Position numbers and translations under genes: made by a program. DNA of 64,000 nucleotides from Saturnia japonica (lineage: Eukaryota; Arthropoda; Insecta; Lepidoptera; Saturniidae), in NCBI GenBank assembly GCA_033032175.1, contig CM065320.1, forward strand, positions 12,853,413 to 12,917,412. The letters are read 5' to 3'. The notes under the pieces are model-generated. The model saw only the letters and a list, made by a program, of their open reading frames with translations, had not been told where the DNA came from and searched no databases. This document shows, in pieces, positions 1-10,289 of the stretch (position 1 is its first letter; every line of letters starts with the position of its first letter).

Positions 1-2519
1 TTGTAGAGCTCGGGATCCGCTTCCAGATAAGCAATGGCTTTCCTATCGCGTTTTATGGCACATTCGATATTACGTGAAATAGTTTTTGCTCCCTTGACTA
101 CGCATCTCTCGCTTGTGGCTTCCCAGGACTGGACTTTGGTATTGTTACAACATTGTATTTTTATATGCTTTTTTGATTGTGTAGTAGAAATTAATTAAGA
201 AACTTTTGAACGCATACTGTTTTAATTTTCTCTAAATAACACTTATTCTTTGTAAATTAATATCTGCTATATACATTTTTTTTTATTGAAATTTTTTTAA
301 CTCGTAAAAAAAAATTGTATGTACTTATCTACGCACGTAAGAAGTTACACTCGTTTGACGTAACAAAACAAATATAACTCCAAAAAATTTATCCTTGTAT
401 CGAGAACATGATAAAACTAGCCATCGATGAGGTAAAAGTGAATTCATTTTATTGTTTTTTTTTTTCTACAGCGTAAAACTAATTTAACGTCGTATAAATA
501 AACATTATTTTAATTTGACTTCATTTTAATTTAATTTGATTAAAATATTGTTGAATACAATTTTGTCACAAGACGCACGCACCTTTCAATTTTGAAATTC
601 TCATATCCTGTTATGTACCTAATTATTATCGTGATAAAATAGAAATTATTGGGCAAAGGCGATGTGGTAAAGTGATAAGCAAAAGTTATGGTAATACTAG
701 TTGATGGTGTAGTTAATAAAGTTCAAGCAAAGTGCGCCCGTTTCATGTTTTCAGCTTGGATAGCGTGGCGAGCCAATGGATCGTAAGTGATCACTTAACA
801 TCGTCAGAATTAGAAGAAAAATAAAAGTTTCGATAAGTTAAACACACATAAAAATTTCAACTTTAATCCCACATTCAGATACACCTGTATAATAATATAA
901 CGTAAAGCAAAAGATTTCTACCCCTTTTTAAGCGTATTGCGTTCACGGAAGACTGTGAGATTTGGCAAGGTTAAAGTTTATACGGAGAAAGACTGCAGAA
1001 AGGTAAAACTTATCTATAATATCTGTTATCAATATATTAAATAAAATAAATTAATGCTGCGAATCCTAAAATGACCAGTGCCATTGAACTTAGACACCCT
1101 AAATATTGACATTGTCACTCAACAAAAAGTAACAGCAAGTGATGTAGATAATATTGATTGTTTAGGTTCATGAATAATGCAAATGTCAAACAGAAAATAG
1201 TCTATGATCAATAGGTCGTTGGTCGAATTTCAAGCATAGGGCGATCACTAGCTTAGATTTTTTTCTGACGGAAATTACGTTTTTATTTTTATCTCGATTA
1301 CTAATTCTTTACACTCTATTATTTCAAGAATTGTAACAAATGTTTTATTGCGTTTCACGTAGCACTGGCGCCGGGCCTGAAGAACGCCGAATTCTTTAGG
1401 GAGTATTTGAGCTGAAGGTACATCGTTGTGTGCGATTAGGGCAAATGGAAAAAGTTGTCGTTTTATATAACAAATGATGTCATTTTTCCTTCGTCACCCG
1501 CTCCGGGGATGCCATAACCCCGTTTCCATGATGTAGGGAGACATCTCAAAAGGTGCTTTGTTGGTCATATGACGTGGGAGTGAATTAAAATATGTCTAAC
1601 ACCTTGTTTCCTTTGGTAATAATTGCATTCTCTTTAAAGAATTAAATAATTTTCATTTATCGTAATAATTATATGTTTACTAGTTTTTGCCCAGGGCTTA
1701 CTTCTTTTGACTTTAAAATGAAACGACTTGCACGCTACCTATTCAAAAAATTGGTATAATAATTCAGAAACCATTACGGGCGTGTGCAAAACAATTTAGT
1801 AAATTATGTTCGCAATCGGATATAGATTAATGACTGGTTTCCGCTGGCGCTACAACTAGATGCCGCGCTACTTACATACTCCTAAAATACAAAACGTATG
1901 TCCGCTAGAATGTTCTTTTACGTTCTTGGCACCATTTCACTCTATCATTAGAATCTTTATGGGTATTACTGGAGTGTTGTCGAGAAACTCTTGCCAACCA
2001 TAAATGTTTACTATATTTTGACGAGTAAAGGCCGACATTGTATTAAGTTATCTTAATTTTAAATTTTAACACATACAATAACTATAATTGCACACTGTTT
2101 TGTAATACGCAATTTATAAATATTGACGATAGTTTTCGATTGAAATTAAGACGAGCGTCACAGCTTCTTCGAGTCATAATTGATACAAATTATAAATTAT
2201 GTAACGCGGCGAAACAACCTCAAAATGGTGGTGCGTTCCCCATCCCCACGTTCTCAGTCTAAGTAACGTATTCTTTGATCCTTTAACTATCGAGTGCTGT
2301 AATTAAATTTTCAATGTAGATGATATTATATATTATTATTAGATATTATATAGCTGCAATGCCAGACAGTATTCCCCAATTTTGTTATCATCATTTTTTT
2401 GAATTGCCTGCTATTATGGAAGCAAATTTAAAGAAGTATCTATTCACGTCAAAAATTTCGTTTAGAACTAAATAATTATTTATCCATTTATAATCAACTC
2501 TAGTTAAAATTTAAAATGA
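1..2519. other. AT-rich noncoding stretch
   Basis: No open frame, RNA gene or repeat family that I recognise. Homopolymer A and T runs are frequent. A slightly GC-richer patch at about 1360-1560 (around the short string gctccggggatgccataac) differs from its surroundings and may be an old repeat, but I cannot assign it. Confidence 0.5.
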
Positions 2520-3080
2520 TTTTGTTACCTTTAGGCGCCACGTCCACGAACGATTTTATCGTGACGATAATATGAACGTGTCTTCATAGGGCGATAGTAT
2601 CACGGAGATGCGACGAATGACATTGACGAGAAAAACGACAATGACTCGTTGCGCGCCTGTCACGTGACGCGACCTACTCACAGCCCACTCGCCGCAAAAT
2701 AGAACCATTGACATTATCACCAAATTGAGCTCTTTTCAATAAAACAATTTGTGGACACGCAACAATTCGTCGCCACTCGCTACTAGTCGTTGCGGTCATG
2801 CGACGATACGAGGGCGGAAGACTAATTGTCTCTTGGAGATTACCAGACGATACCAGGGCGGATTCGTGGGGATATACTCGCTCGTGGAGGTTGCGCCTTA
2901 GCGTGGGTGTTTTCATTATACTTTCACACTCCATGTAATTTTTCATGGCATTTCATAGCGTGACGCACTCGACGACCGACGACGTCAAAGCCTCCCCGCA
3001 TCCCGTGACACGTCCCCTTGCACTTCGTCGTCCACACTCAGTGCCTTCATTACAAATTCAAAGGCTGTTTAGTCATTATC
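2520..3080. promoter_or_regulatory. CpG-rich patch with divergent short open frames
   Basis: This patch has many CG dinucleotides in an otherwise AT-rich region and ends sharply near 3080. Two short open frames diverge from about 2945: a 90-codon frame on minus (2674-2946) and a 76-codon frame on plus (2945-3175). Neither resembles a protein family I know. The patch could be a CpG-rich promoter or first exon, a conserved noncoding block, or an old GC-rich repeat. The sequence alone does not decide, so the regulatory label is only a placeholder. Confidence 0.2.
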
Positions 3081-3559
3081 GTACAACACCTGTTGCCGGC
3101 TCTGTTACCTTCGTTAAATTTAAGGACGTTTCCACATCAAATTTAATTGTAGCTACAGCAAAAAACCCTTTTTAATAACATATTCTGTACATACAGCTTA
3201 AAGTTTTTGTAAAAGCTTTAAAGGGTCTATGTTTAGCAGAAAGGATGATATATCATTATTTTAAACTGATGTACGTACAGTAGAGTTGATATAAAAGTCT
3301 TGACTCCTGAAAACCGAAGCGTTATCTAAATCTGCTAACGACAACGGCTTACTATTCTCAAGTTTCTACAAGATCCGAAGTCTTCTGTAAGGCATACATT
3401 ATGATTAAAATGTGTCATTACTACATGTAAAAATAAATATTATGCTTTCTAAAAAAAACATAACAATGCTAACTTAACTGCTTACTGAGTTAAAGAAAAA
3501 AATACTTTTGAATTTGTGCATATCCAACTGCGTCCTTCAAATGCTTCTGATGTATATCT

Positions 3560-3960
3560 AATCCAAATATATATATATAAAAGGGAACCGTGGCTGACTG
3601 ACTGACTGATCTATCAACACATAACTCAAACCACTGACCGGATTGGGCTGAAATTTGACACACAGATAGTTATTATGACGTAGACATCAACAAATACATC
3701 AAATCAAATCAAACCAAACTTTAACAGAGGTGAAACCGTGGGATCGCACCTTGTTATCTATACATATTATCTTGTTATCTAGCCTAAACAATTAGAACTA
3801 AGACCAGGACTGTAAAAATTTGTATACGGGGGTACATTTCCTTTTTACACTGTAGGTGAGCACTAAGGAAGGATTTTTAAAAATTCAACCCCCTAGTTGG
3901 TGAAGAAGGGGATGAAAGCTTATATGAAAATCTATGGGTTTTGAAGATCGTCATCGTTAT
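3560..3960 (+). mobile_element. Degenerate Helitron-like repeat
   Basis: An (AT)n run leading into 'aaaagggaaccgtggctgac', then a GACT tandem, then 'caaaccactgaccggattgg'. The same text occurs inverted at 29579-29790, where it ends in a Helitron-type ctag terminus. A second block at 3850-3930 ('gatgaaagcttatatgaaaa' context) belongs to the same family. No clear CTAG end is kept here. The Helitron class is inferred from recalled lepidopteran families and from the inverted copy. Confidence 0.5.
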
Positions 3961-4567
3961 TGGCATTTTTCGTCTATCTCAAACGATTTAATCACTGCCC
4001 CTGGGAGCACTCCCTTACATGGCTGTATGAGTCATTTCCATGCAGCTAGGCTATCGTGAGTGAAGTAAACTCTCCACAAAATCACTGCATCACCTGGGAT
4101 ACACTTAAGGAAATACAGGGTTGCCCAAGACCTGTACCAACATCTCGGCTTCACTAACTTAGTCCGCAGGAACGACATGTCATTACGTATGGCGTTGGAT
4201 CAACTGCAGGGACCTGACACATATTCAGGTTACACCCAAATTAGTCTGATGAAGGGCCCACACCGGGTTTGATTTCGGAGTTTCTCATCTCCATGCTAAC
4301 TCAGGCTAAGCAGTCTGCCTCCACCGAATCTACCATACTCATAGCGTATCTGCGATGAGTTGGCTTTCGTGCAGAAACAGACGGTGGTCGTACGAATACA
4401 GGACAGGAATATGAAGGGTATAGGATACTAATGTTACGATGATAGGAGTATAGTAGCTTGAGGTTGCATACCCGAGTACTCATCTAATTTCACCGAAAAG
4501 GAAAAAGCTGATGCATATCCTCTGACTTTGGCAGATTTATCAAAATTGGTATTTAGCAATTCGGTTA
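3961..4567. other. Noncoding, moderately GC-rich, unassigned
   Basis: Mixed-composition sequence with no supported gene. A 60-codon open frame on minus (4301-4483) has no recognisable domain. The composition suggests an old repeat, but I see no second copy in this window. Confidence 0.35.
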
Positions 4568-4662
4568 GAATGGAACATAACTATGACGCGAGCGAAATCG
4601 CGGAAAAAGTGCTAGTCAAACCTTTTTCGCGCTTTCGCTCGCGTCATAGTTATGTTCCATTC
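4568..4662. repeat. Long near-perfect inverted repeat (hairpin)
   Basis: The left arm 4568-4609 and right arm 4621-4662 are about 42 bases each and are reverse complements apart from roughly two or three mismatches. They are separated by an 11-base spacer. The core shared by both arms is 'aacataactatgacgcgagc'. A transcript would fold into a single long hairpin. No coding potential or clear target-site duplication is visible. It could be a foldback or MITE remnant, or a miRNA-like precursor. Confidence 0.85.
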
Positions 4663-5417
4663 CTACGAATGATTGAATAATGATGATTATGATGAACCAA
4701 TGATTTCCTACGAAATACATGAAAAAAGGTTTTTTGCGATTTCTGGCATTTTTAGTACTGTTACCTCAGTTGGTCTCATGGAGTTTATTGATTTTTATAA
4801 GAAAAAGGGTTGATTAGCATGAAAAAAGTTTTATCTTGCTGACTGTACATTTAAAAAAAACTGTAAATACCGGTTAAAATGACTCAACAAATTTAAGGGC
4901 AGTCTCCTCAGAAAGATTTCGTGTAGCTACAACGGTTAGAGTACCACCCTTAATGCCCCATCTAAAAATAATTAATATAAAAAAAAAAAAAAAAAAAATT
5001 TGATTTAAAGTTGCATTTTTGCTTATATTGTAATATAATTAGTGTTTTACATTTTTTAAATCAAGCTAATGAATTATAAATTTTTACCCTTGGCGAGTCC
5101 AGACGAACGGAGCGTGCTATCTACTGCGTGGATAAATACGATAAATGTATATTTTTTTAATATTATCAATTTTCAAAACGCACGATTTGAAAGTATATAA
5201 AAATGTTTTGGTAAGCATTAAAACTATCGAAGTAGATGTATCTATAGAATAAAAATATAAATGCAACAAACTTATTATAGTGGAATAAAATGTACTTAAA
5301 TTATTTATTTACTTGTAGGATCCCAAAACTGGGTTCGATCAAATATACTTCCTCAAAATATATTATAATTATGCTTAATATATAAATGTGTTATGAATTT
5401 ATGAATGGACCCTTACT
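4663..5417. other. AT-rich noncoding stretch with poly(A)
   Basis: No gene seen. It includes a pure A run at about 4979-4998 and a short GC patch near 5090-5125. The A run could be a decayed retroelement tail, but nothing recognisable lies upstream of it. Confidence 0.45.
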
Positions 5418-5639
5418 ATATCGACTTTTTCCGCTACAAAGGGCGTAAAGACAGACAATTTTAAGCAAGTTGACTTTGTAATGCACTCTTACTTAGTTTT
5501 TCACGCTCTTTCGTTCTGTGTTTTTAAAGTTACGCTACAATGAACAATGTGCTCATTACTCCCAAAGATTTTCTTAAAAATCAGGCCATGATTACGAATA
5601 TGCTATAAAAGTTTTTTGCATGTCTGTCAGTCTGTTTGT

Positions 5640-6135
5640 ATTTCCGGATTTAACTCAAAAATTGCTTAACCCTATTAAATTTTGTACGTGGGATGCTTAT
5701 GTCATCGGTCAATTGATAGGGTATAAGAAATTTCATTATTACTTTTAGAAATCGTAAAAAAATCAATTCCCAATAAAATATATTTTCGTTAAATTTTGGC
5801 CGATTTTGATGAAATTTTGTACACGGGTAGTATAAGCATTTTCATAATTAATGGGCTATAAAAAATTGTCAATATTAGTTCTAGTAAAAAAAAAAGAAGT
5901 TCAAAAAATTTAATTTTCATCAATTCTCAACAGATCCTGATCAAATTTTGTAGGCGGGAAGCATACATCATACTATAATTGAGATGCTACAAGAATCGTT
6001 AATAATGCATTAGATATTGTAGATAAAATAATAGTTTTCAACCGATTTTCATGAAAATTGTATACGGGAAATACATACCACTTCTCAATTGATACGGCAT
6101 ATGCATTGTCAACCATATGAGTTAAAATAAAATTA
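5640..6135 (+). repeat. Degenerate tandem array, ~110-130 bp period
   Basis: The phrase 'attttgta' followed by a cggg or tggg group recurs at about 5680, 5814, 5944 and 6056. Each copy is followed by a 'caattgatagggtataaga'-like segment and an 'aatcgtaa' or 'attgttaat' segment. The four units are strongly diverged and of unequal length. A related array in the opposite orientation lies at 10290-10890. Confidence 0.6.
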
Positions 6136-6159
6136 CGGGGTGTACATAACTACTGCGTA

Positions 6160-6196
6160 GTAACAAACGCGTGCGGAGCCGCGAGCACACCACTAG
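6160..6196 (+). mobile_element. Helitron-like 3' terminus
   Basis: The sequence 'gcggagccgcgagcacacca' runs into ctag at 6193-6196, followed by T. A GC-rich short stem just before CTAG with a 3' T is the Helitron 3'-end signature. The matching 5' end was not identified. It probably belongs to the repeat carrying the upstream array. Confidence 0.45.
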
Positions 6197-6362
6197 TATT
6201 GTATAAACTTATACAATCAAACTATAAAAAACAAAAGAGCTATACAAGAAAAGTTTTTTATTTTTGTAGTTTTTTACTCATTGCCAAAAATATGTAATTT
6301 GGAGTTCTTGTAGCGGAAAGAGTAGATATGTTTGATTAAACAAGAGAAAAACGCCGAGTTAC

Positions 6363-6393
6363 TGTGGTGGTGGTGGTGGTCATGGTGGTCGCG
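6363..6393. repeat. GGT-rich microsatellite
   Basis: Imperfect (GTG)n/(GGT)n run interrupted by a 'cat' and ending in 'cgcgg'. It is not in a coding context. Confidence 0.8.
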
Positions 6394-6832
6394 GCTCGAT
6401 CAGCTATAGATCCCTACCAAAAGATAAGAATTTGGAAAATAATATGCCCACGATTGTACAATGTATAAAGGCTACGTTTTACGATAGATATTGAAATAAA
6501 ATACTGTAAAATAAAGTGTTTGTTGCGTAGTATATATTTCGACGTCTCTTATTAGGGCGGGTTATCTTGTTAGCGAAACTATAAATAATCTCTGCCAGCG
6601 TTTATGTTTTGCTCTAACAAGCGGCTATTTTTCATACGAACTATGGTGTTGTGTAAACCATTTTTCAGGTATTTGAAACTGCTGGTGAACGTTGAAATTT
6701 ATTTTATATGGCTCAGTTAGATATCATAAATTCTATTTATAATAAAAACAGCCTGCAACTTCGTTCGTGTCCTTTTTTACAACACAAAATTTAATTATAA
6801 TAAAATATAGGTATTTAAGGATAATGTATCTT

Positions 6833-6844
6833 CCTATTAGAAAG
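6833..6844. repeat. Left target-site duplication of jockey copy 1
   Basis: The 12-mer cctattagaaag occurs here and again at 8578-8589, directly after the element's poly(A). The final G may also be the first base of the element, so the duplication is 11 or 12 bases. Confidence 0.9.
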
Positions 6845-6845
6845 C

Positions 6846-8057
6846 ACTCATCAAGTGCACCGCCTCACGGAGCACGTTGCATTTAATTTTGCTGAATTAT
6901 ATAAACCCCGCCGTACACTTGCGGTCTTTTTCGACGTTGCCAAGGCCTTCGATAAGGTCTGGCACGAGGGATTGATCTACAAGTTGTATCACTTTGAAGT
7001 CCCCGATAGGCTAATTAAAATAATTCGCGACTATCTAACAGATCGCACCTTTCGCTATAGAGTGGAAGGTGAATTGTCCACGCCCCGTCCAATACGCTCA
7101 GGCGTTCCCCAAGGTTCGATCCTGGCTCCTAGCCTATTTAACCTGTACGTCAGTGACCTACCTCGACTCCCGGAGGTCGAGGTAGGGCTATACGCTGACG
7201 ATACAGTCTTATATGCCTCAGATAGGAATAGATCCCACCTCAGACACAAAGTCCAACGCTCCGTGACCACTCTCGGGAAGTGGTTTAACGAGTGGCGTAT
7301 AGCCGTTAATCCCTCGAAGAGCGCCGCGATGCTCTTCGATGCGGATTCGTCACAGATACCGTGGAAGCTTAAACCTGTTAAGCTCTACGATAATCCGATT
7401 CCGTATGTAAGAGAGACCAAATATCTAGGGGTAACCCTAGATAGTAGGCTCTCTTTTAGACCCCACATCCGTAAGGTTAGGAACAGGGCCGCGTGGGTCC
7501 TGGGCCGGTTGCATCCTCTGTTGTGTTCGGTGAGTAAAATGTCCACGCGACATAAGCTCACGCTCTACAAGACGTGTATTCGAACAATTTTGACATACAG
7601 TTGCGCCGTGTTCGCACATATGTCCGAGTCGAGTTTCAAACGGTTACAATCGATACAGAATAGGTTCCTCTATCGTCTCACCGGGGCCCCGTGGTATGTT
7701 CGAAGCGTAGATCTCCATAGAGATATGGAGCTTCCTTCGATACATGCCTACGTTAAACAGCTCTCCCGTTCGTATTTCGACACCGCGTCGAACCACGCGA
7801 ATCCGTTAATAAAAACAGCCGCCACTTATGTTCCGGCACCCACGGACATCCGGTGCAAACGCCGGCCGCGCAATATTTTTATTGATCCCGACGATCACAT
7901 CGAAAATTCGAATAAATATTACACATCCGTCTCTCCAAACAGAGCGTGCCAGCGCCCACGCCCGCGTAACCACCGTTCTCTCCGCAGAGGGCGGGCGGTC
8001 AATTTCGCTCCAGCACACCCGTCACGTCCACCCTCTCTAGCGGTAACCCAAGCCTAG
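6846..8057 (+). CDS. ORF2 C-terminal fragment: reverse transcriptase, jockey clade
   Basis: This is the C-terminal part of a non-LTR retrotransposon polyprotein that copies element RNA into DNA at a nicked chromosomal target. It enters in frame just before RT block 3, and no true start codon is present because the element is truncated. Numbering from the valine (GTG) codon at 6855, visible motifs are FFDVAKAFDKVW (D at ~27, the first catalytic aspartate), SGVPQGSILAPSLFNLY (~82-98) and the catalytic YADD at ~113-116. A thumb and C-terminal region of ~280 residues follows, rich in basic residues and proline near the end. The frame is uninterrupted to its TAG stop at 8055-8057, so the fragment looks young. 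The endonuclease and early RT blocks are missing, so it cannot work alone. The RT assignment is certain. The jockey clade is inferred from motif wording and from the matching endonuclease in the other copy. Confidence 0.93.
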   Translation, partial: THQVHRLTEHVAFNFAELYKPRRTLAVFFDVAKAFDKVWHEGLIYKLYHFEVPDRLIKIIRDYLTDRTFRYRVEGELSTPRPIRSGVPQGSILAPSLFNLYVSDLPRLPEVEVGLYADDTVLYASDRNRSHLRHKVQRSVTTLGKWFNEWRIAVNPSKSAAMLFDADSSQIPWKLKPVKLYDNPIPYVRETKYLGVTLDSRLSFRPHIRKVRNRAAWVLGRLHPLLCSVSKMSTRHKLTLYKTCIRTILTYSCAVFAHMSESSFKRLQSIQNRFLYRLTGAPWYVRSVDLHRDMELPSIHAYVKQLSRSYFDTASNHANPLIKTAATYVPAPTDIRCKRRPRNIFIDPDDHIENSNKYYTSVSPNRACQRPRPRNHRSLRRGRAVNFAPAHPSRPPSLAVTQA

Positions 8058-8577
8058 GTCCGTTCCTCGGTGTGAAACCCTTGGGTCAGGCAACCGCCCG
8101 CGCGATTCAAGTGACACTGTACGTGCATCACTTAGCTACCTACATACAACACTACACACGTATGAACATACACACGTGCACACCACACAGGTACATAGGT
8201 TCTGTGAGGGACCTTTTTTTTTCTTTTTTTACGCTAGTTAGTTAGCGCTAGTTAGTGTAGAAACATTCCGATTATTGAATACACATACGCACGGTTCCTT
8301 CCTTCCTCCCAGGAGGAAGGGAACGTGCCTATGTGTATATTTAGTTAGCTCGAATCGTAGGTGTAGGGATTCGAATAGATCGCGACCTATTTGCGAACGC
8401 GACGACCGCCCGAGCCGAGGTCCGGCCACTTTGGCACCCTCGTGCGAGTCGTCCACAAAACTTTCGCGGCTGAGTGCCCTCTGCGCTCGCCCCCAAGTCC
8501 GGTGAAGCTGTAAAAGCCGCAGCGGCTTTAGGGCCCCTGAGGCTAACAGTGTAGTCAGTTCTAAAAAAAAAAAAAAA
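8058..8577 (+). other. 3' UTR and poly(A) of jockey copy 1
   Basis: GC-rich untranslated tail ending in 'gtgtagtcagttct' followed by ~15 A. It contains an internal imperfect palindrome around 'ccttcctcccaggaggaagg' (8298-8320). Two diverged copies of this tail occur elsewhere: inverted at 8684-8999, and in plus orientation at about 46460-46735. That marks this as the 3' end of a dispersed family. Confidence 0.88.
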
Positions 8578-8589
8578 CCTATTAGAAAG
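8578..8589. repeat. Right target-site duplication of jockey copy 1
   Basis: Exact repeat of 6833-6844, immediately after the poly(A) tail. Confidence 0.9.
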
Positions 8590-8683
8590 AATTTTCGAAG
8601 TCAGATCAGTAATTTGGGAGATTACAAACATAAAAACGTACACATTATAATTCTTTATAATAATAGTATATAGGCTATTAGCT

Positions 8684-8999
8684 TTTTTTTTTCGAACTGA
8701 CTATACTGGTTGGCCTTAAGGGCCCTGGAGCCAATAGATGTTTTGAAAGCTTCACCGGGCTTGGGAGCGAGTGCGGAAAGCAATCAGCCGCGAAAGCGAG
8801 GCAAAAAGCTCAACCTCGGTTTGGGCTGTTGCCGTACAAGAAAATAAGTAGCGATCTAATTAATGCTCTATCTGTAAAGTTCGATATAACTAATTATACA
8901 TAATATATACGTGTTCCTGCCTTCTGGGAAGAAGGAAGAAACATGCGTATATGCATTTAGTAAACTGGCAATTTGGTCTAAGTTTAACTAGCCAACGGT
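8684..8999 (-). mobile_element. Diverged jockey 3' UTR fragment, inverted
   Basis: On minus it reads through a 'ttccttcttcccagaaggca' palindrome, 'caagcccggtgaagctt' and 'agtcagttcg', then an A run (poly-T on plus, 8683-8692). These are the same landmarks, in order, as the 3' UTR at 8270-8577. An 8-base string tattagct lies at both sides (8676-8683 and 9000-9007) and is a plausible target-site duplication. It is more diverged than copy 1, so it is an older, severely 5'-truncated insertion. Confidence 0.8.
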
Positions 9000-9007
9000 T
9001 ATTAGCT

Positions 9008-9597
9008 GTACTCTATCGGCACGGGTTTCTTACGCACTAATTTTATAATTTTCATGTCATAATTTATTTTATACTCATATTTTTATTATATTTTAAAGTA
9101 ATGCTGATAATATTATAGTCTATCAATACCAGAATTACATATACACCATACAAAATGTCATCACAAATCAGATAACTATTAATAATAATTTGATATTTTG
9201 TCTTTTGTTTACGATTTATATTATTTATTATTATTATTCTGTTATAAAAGGATAGTGAGATACTGAGCATATTGTATCACTTGTATCATGGCGAGAATTC
9301 TGAAGAGTTGCTAGACCATATCCCAACATTTTCCATTACAGAGCCACACGGGGTGGTGTTCGAAGCCACAGCTTCTTTTGTAAACTCAACATAAAGTAAT
9401 TATATTTAGCATTGTGTTATCAATACCACGTCTTAAGTCGTCGTGGGTCGCGGCCTTCTCTAATTTCTTTTCATTTCCTGTTATTGTAGTGTGCTCTATC
9501 TTTTAATTAAAAACGAGTTTTAGCCAATTTTTACAATTTATTTCTTTGCCACCTCTTAGTACCATTACCTAAGAAGCTAGAACAGCGCTATACAGCT
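9008..9597. other. AT-rich noncoding stretch
   Basis: No supported gene. The 68-codon minus frame at 9064-9270 is low-complexity (I, N and K rich). Confidence 0.45.
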
Positions 9598-9800
9598 TCA
9601 CAGTAGTATTAATATAAGCAAGAATAAAGAAGTTTGTAAATTCTTATGTTTGCTGTATTGTAAAATGTGGAATCTCCACCCGGTCAGCAATTTCCTCCCT
9701 GCTACAATCTGGTGCTTCCAACAGGGCGTGAAGAGGCATTTCTGCAAGTCCGCATGGTGGCGACGACTGCAGATGGAGTTTAACCTTGGATTGTACCTTA
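9598..9800 (+). pseudogene. LINE ORF2 C-terminal tail fragment (CR1-type)
   Basis: The plus frame from about 9662 reads a tail of the form WNLHP...LPA...FQQGVKRHFCKSA. It matches the tails at 40024-40416 (minus), 45190-45330, 59520-59612 and 60795-61034 (minus). The run upstream ('aagaataaagaagtttg') matches the start of the 45190 copy. This is the last part of a non-LTR retrotransposon ORF2 after the RT, seen in CR1-like elements. It is short, interrupted by stops and not functional. Confidence 0.6.
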
Positions 9801-10289
9801 ATAGCAATCAAGTATTGTGCGCTAATTTTTCCAAAAAAGGAAGGTTGAATGCACAGTTGTAGCACCTTCGGTCACCACGTCCGTCGATTTAGGTTCATAT
9901 CGTACAACGAATCTGAAGTTTCAGTTAAGGAAAACAAAGTAACAAAACATCGTTTTAAACAAAACGTCATGTTAGGGCATTTTCAAGGCCCGCCTGACTT
10001 GCTACCATTTTCAAGTCGAAATATGTTGCCCTATCACTTAAAAGTATGTTCCGGCAGATTAACTTAAAAGATAGGAACTGTGGGCTTACCGTGTTGCTAT
10101 CTTAGGTTACACTTCACTTAATATTACGGAAAATTGTGGTCGAACGCTTAAAGATATAAATGATTAAAAAAAAGTAATATATAGTATTTATTTATAGATA
10201 GATTCATAGACAAAAGTTTTATTATTATAGATAAACTTCAAATTACAAAGATTTGTACATCACGTAATTTACTTTCACTCATATTGTTG
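9801..10289. other. Noncoding stretch
   Basis: Nothing recognised. Short frames at 9849-10067 carry no known motif. Confidence 0.4.

Larger units (their letters stand above)
5418..6329. mobile_element. Candidate TIR DNA transposon (non-autonomous)
   Basis: The ends 5418-5439 and 6308-6329 are inverted repeats of 22 bases with two visible mismatches (shared core 'tttccgctacaa'). If the ends are trimmed to 'tcgact...' and '...agtaga', both are flanked by TA, as expected of a Tc1/mariner-type element. There is no transposase frame. The interior holds a degenerate tandem array and, near its right end, a Helitron-like CTAG-T terminus at 6196. The interior may therefore be a nested or composite element, and the TIR pair might be coincidental. 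Confidence 0.4.
6844..8577 (+). mobile_element. 5'-truncated jockey-clade retrotransposon, copy 1
   Basis: Element body: the 3' part of ORF2 (6846-8057), a ~505-base GC-rich 3' UTR, then a run of A ending at 8577. It is flanked by 12-bp direct repeats (6833-6844 and 8578-8589), so it arrived by target-primed reverse transcription and was truncated at its 5' end. Its first ~330 bases match the C-terminal end of the minus-strand copy at 50474-52890, so both belong to one family. Confidence 0.92.

Noticed and set aside
5640..6135. CRISPR-like or satellite array
   Set aside because: The units are diverged and unequal and have no constant repeat with variable spacers. A degenerate transposon-internal array fits better.
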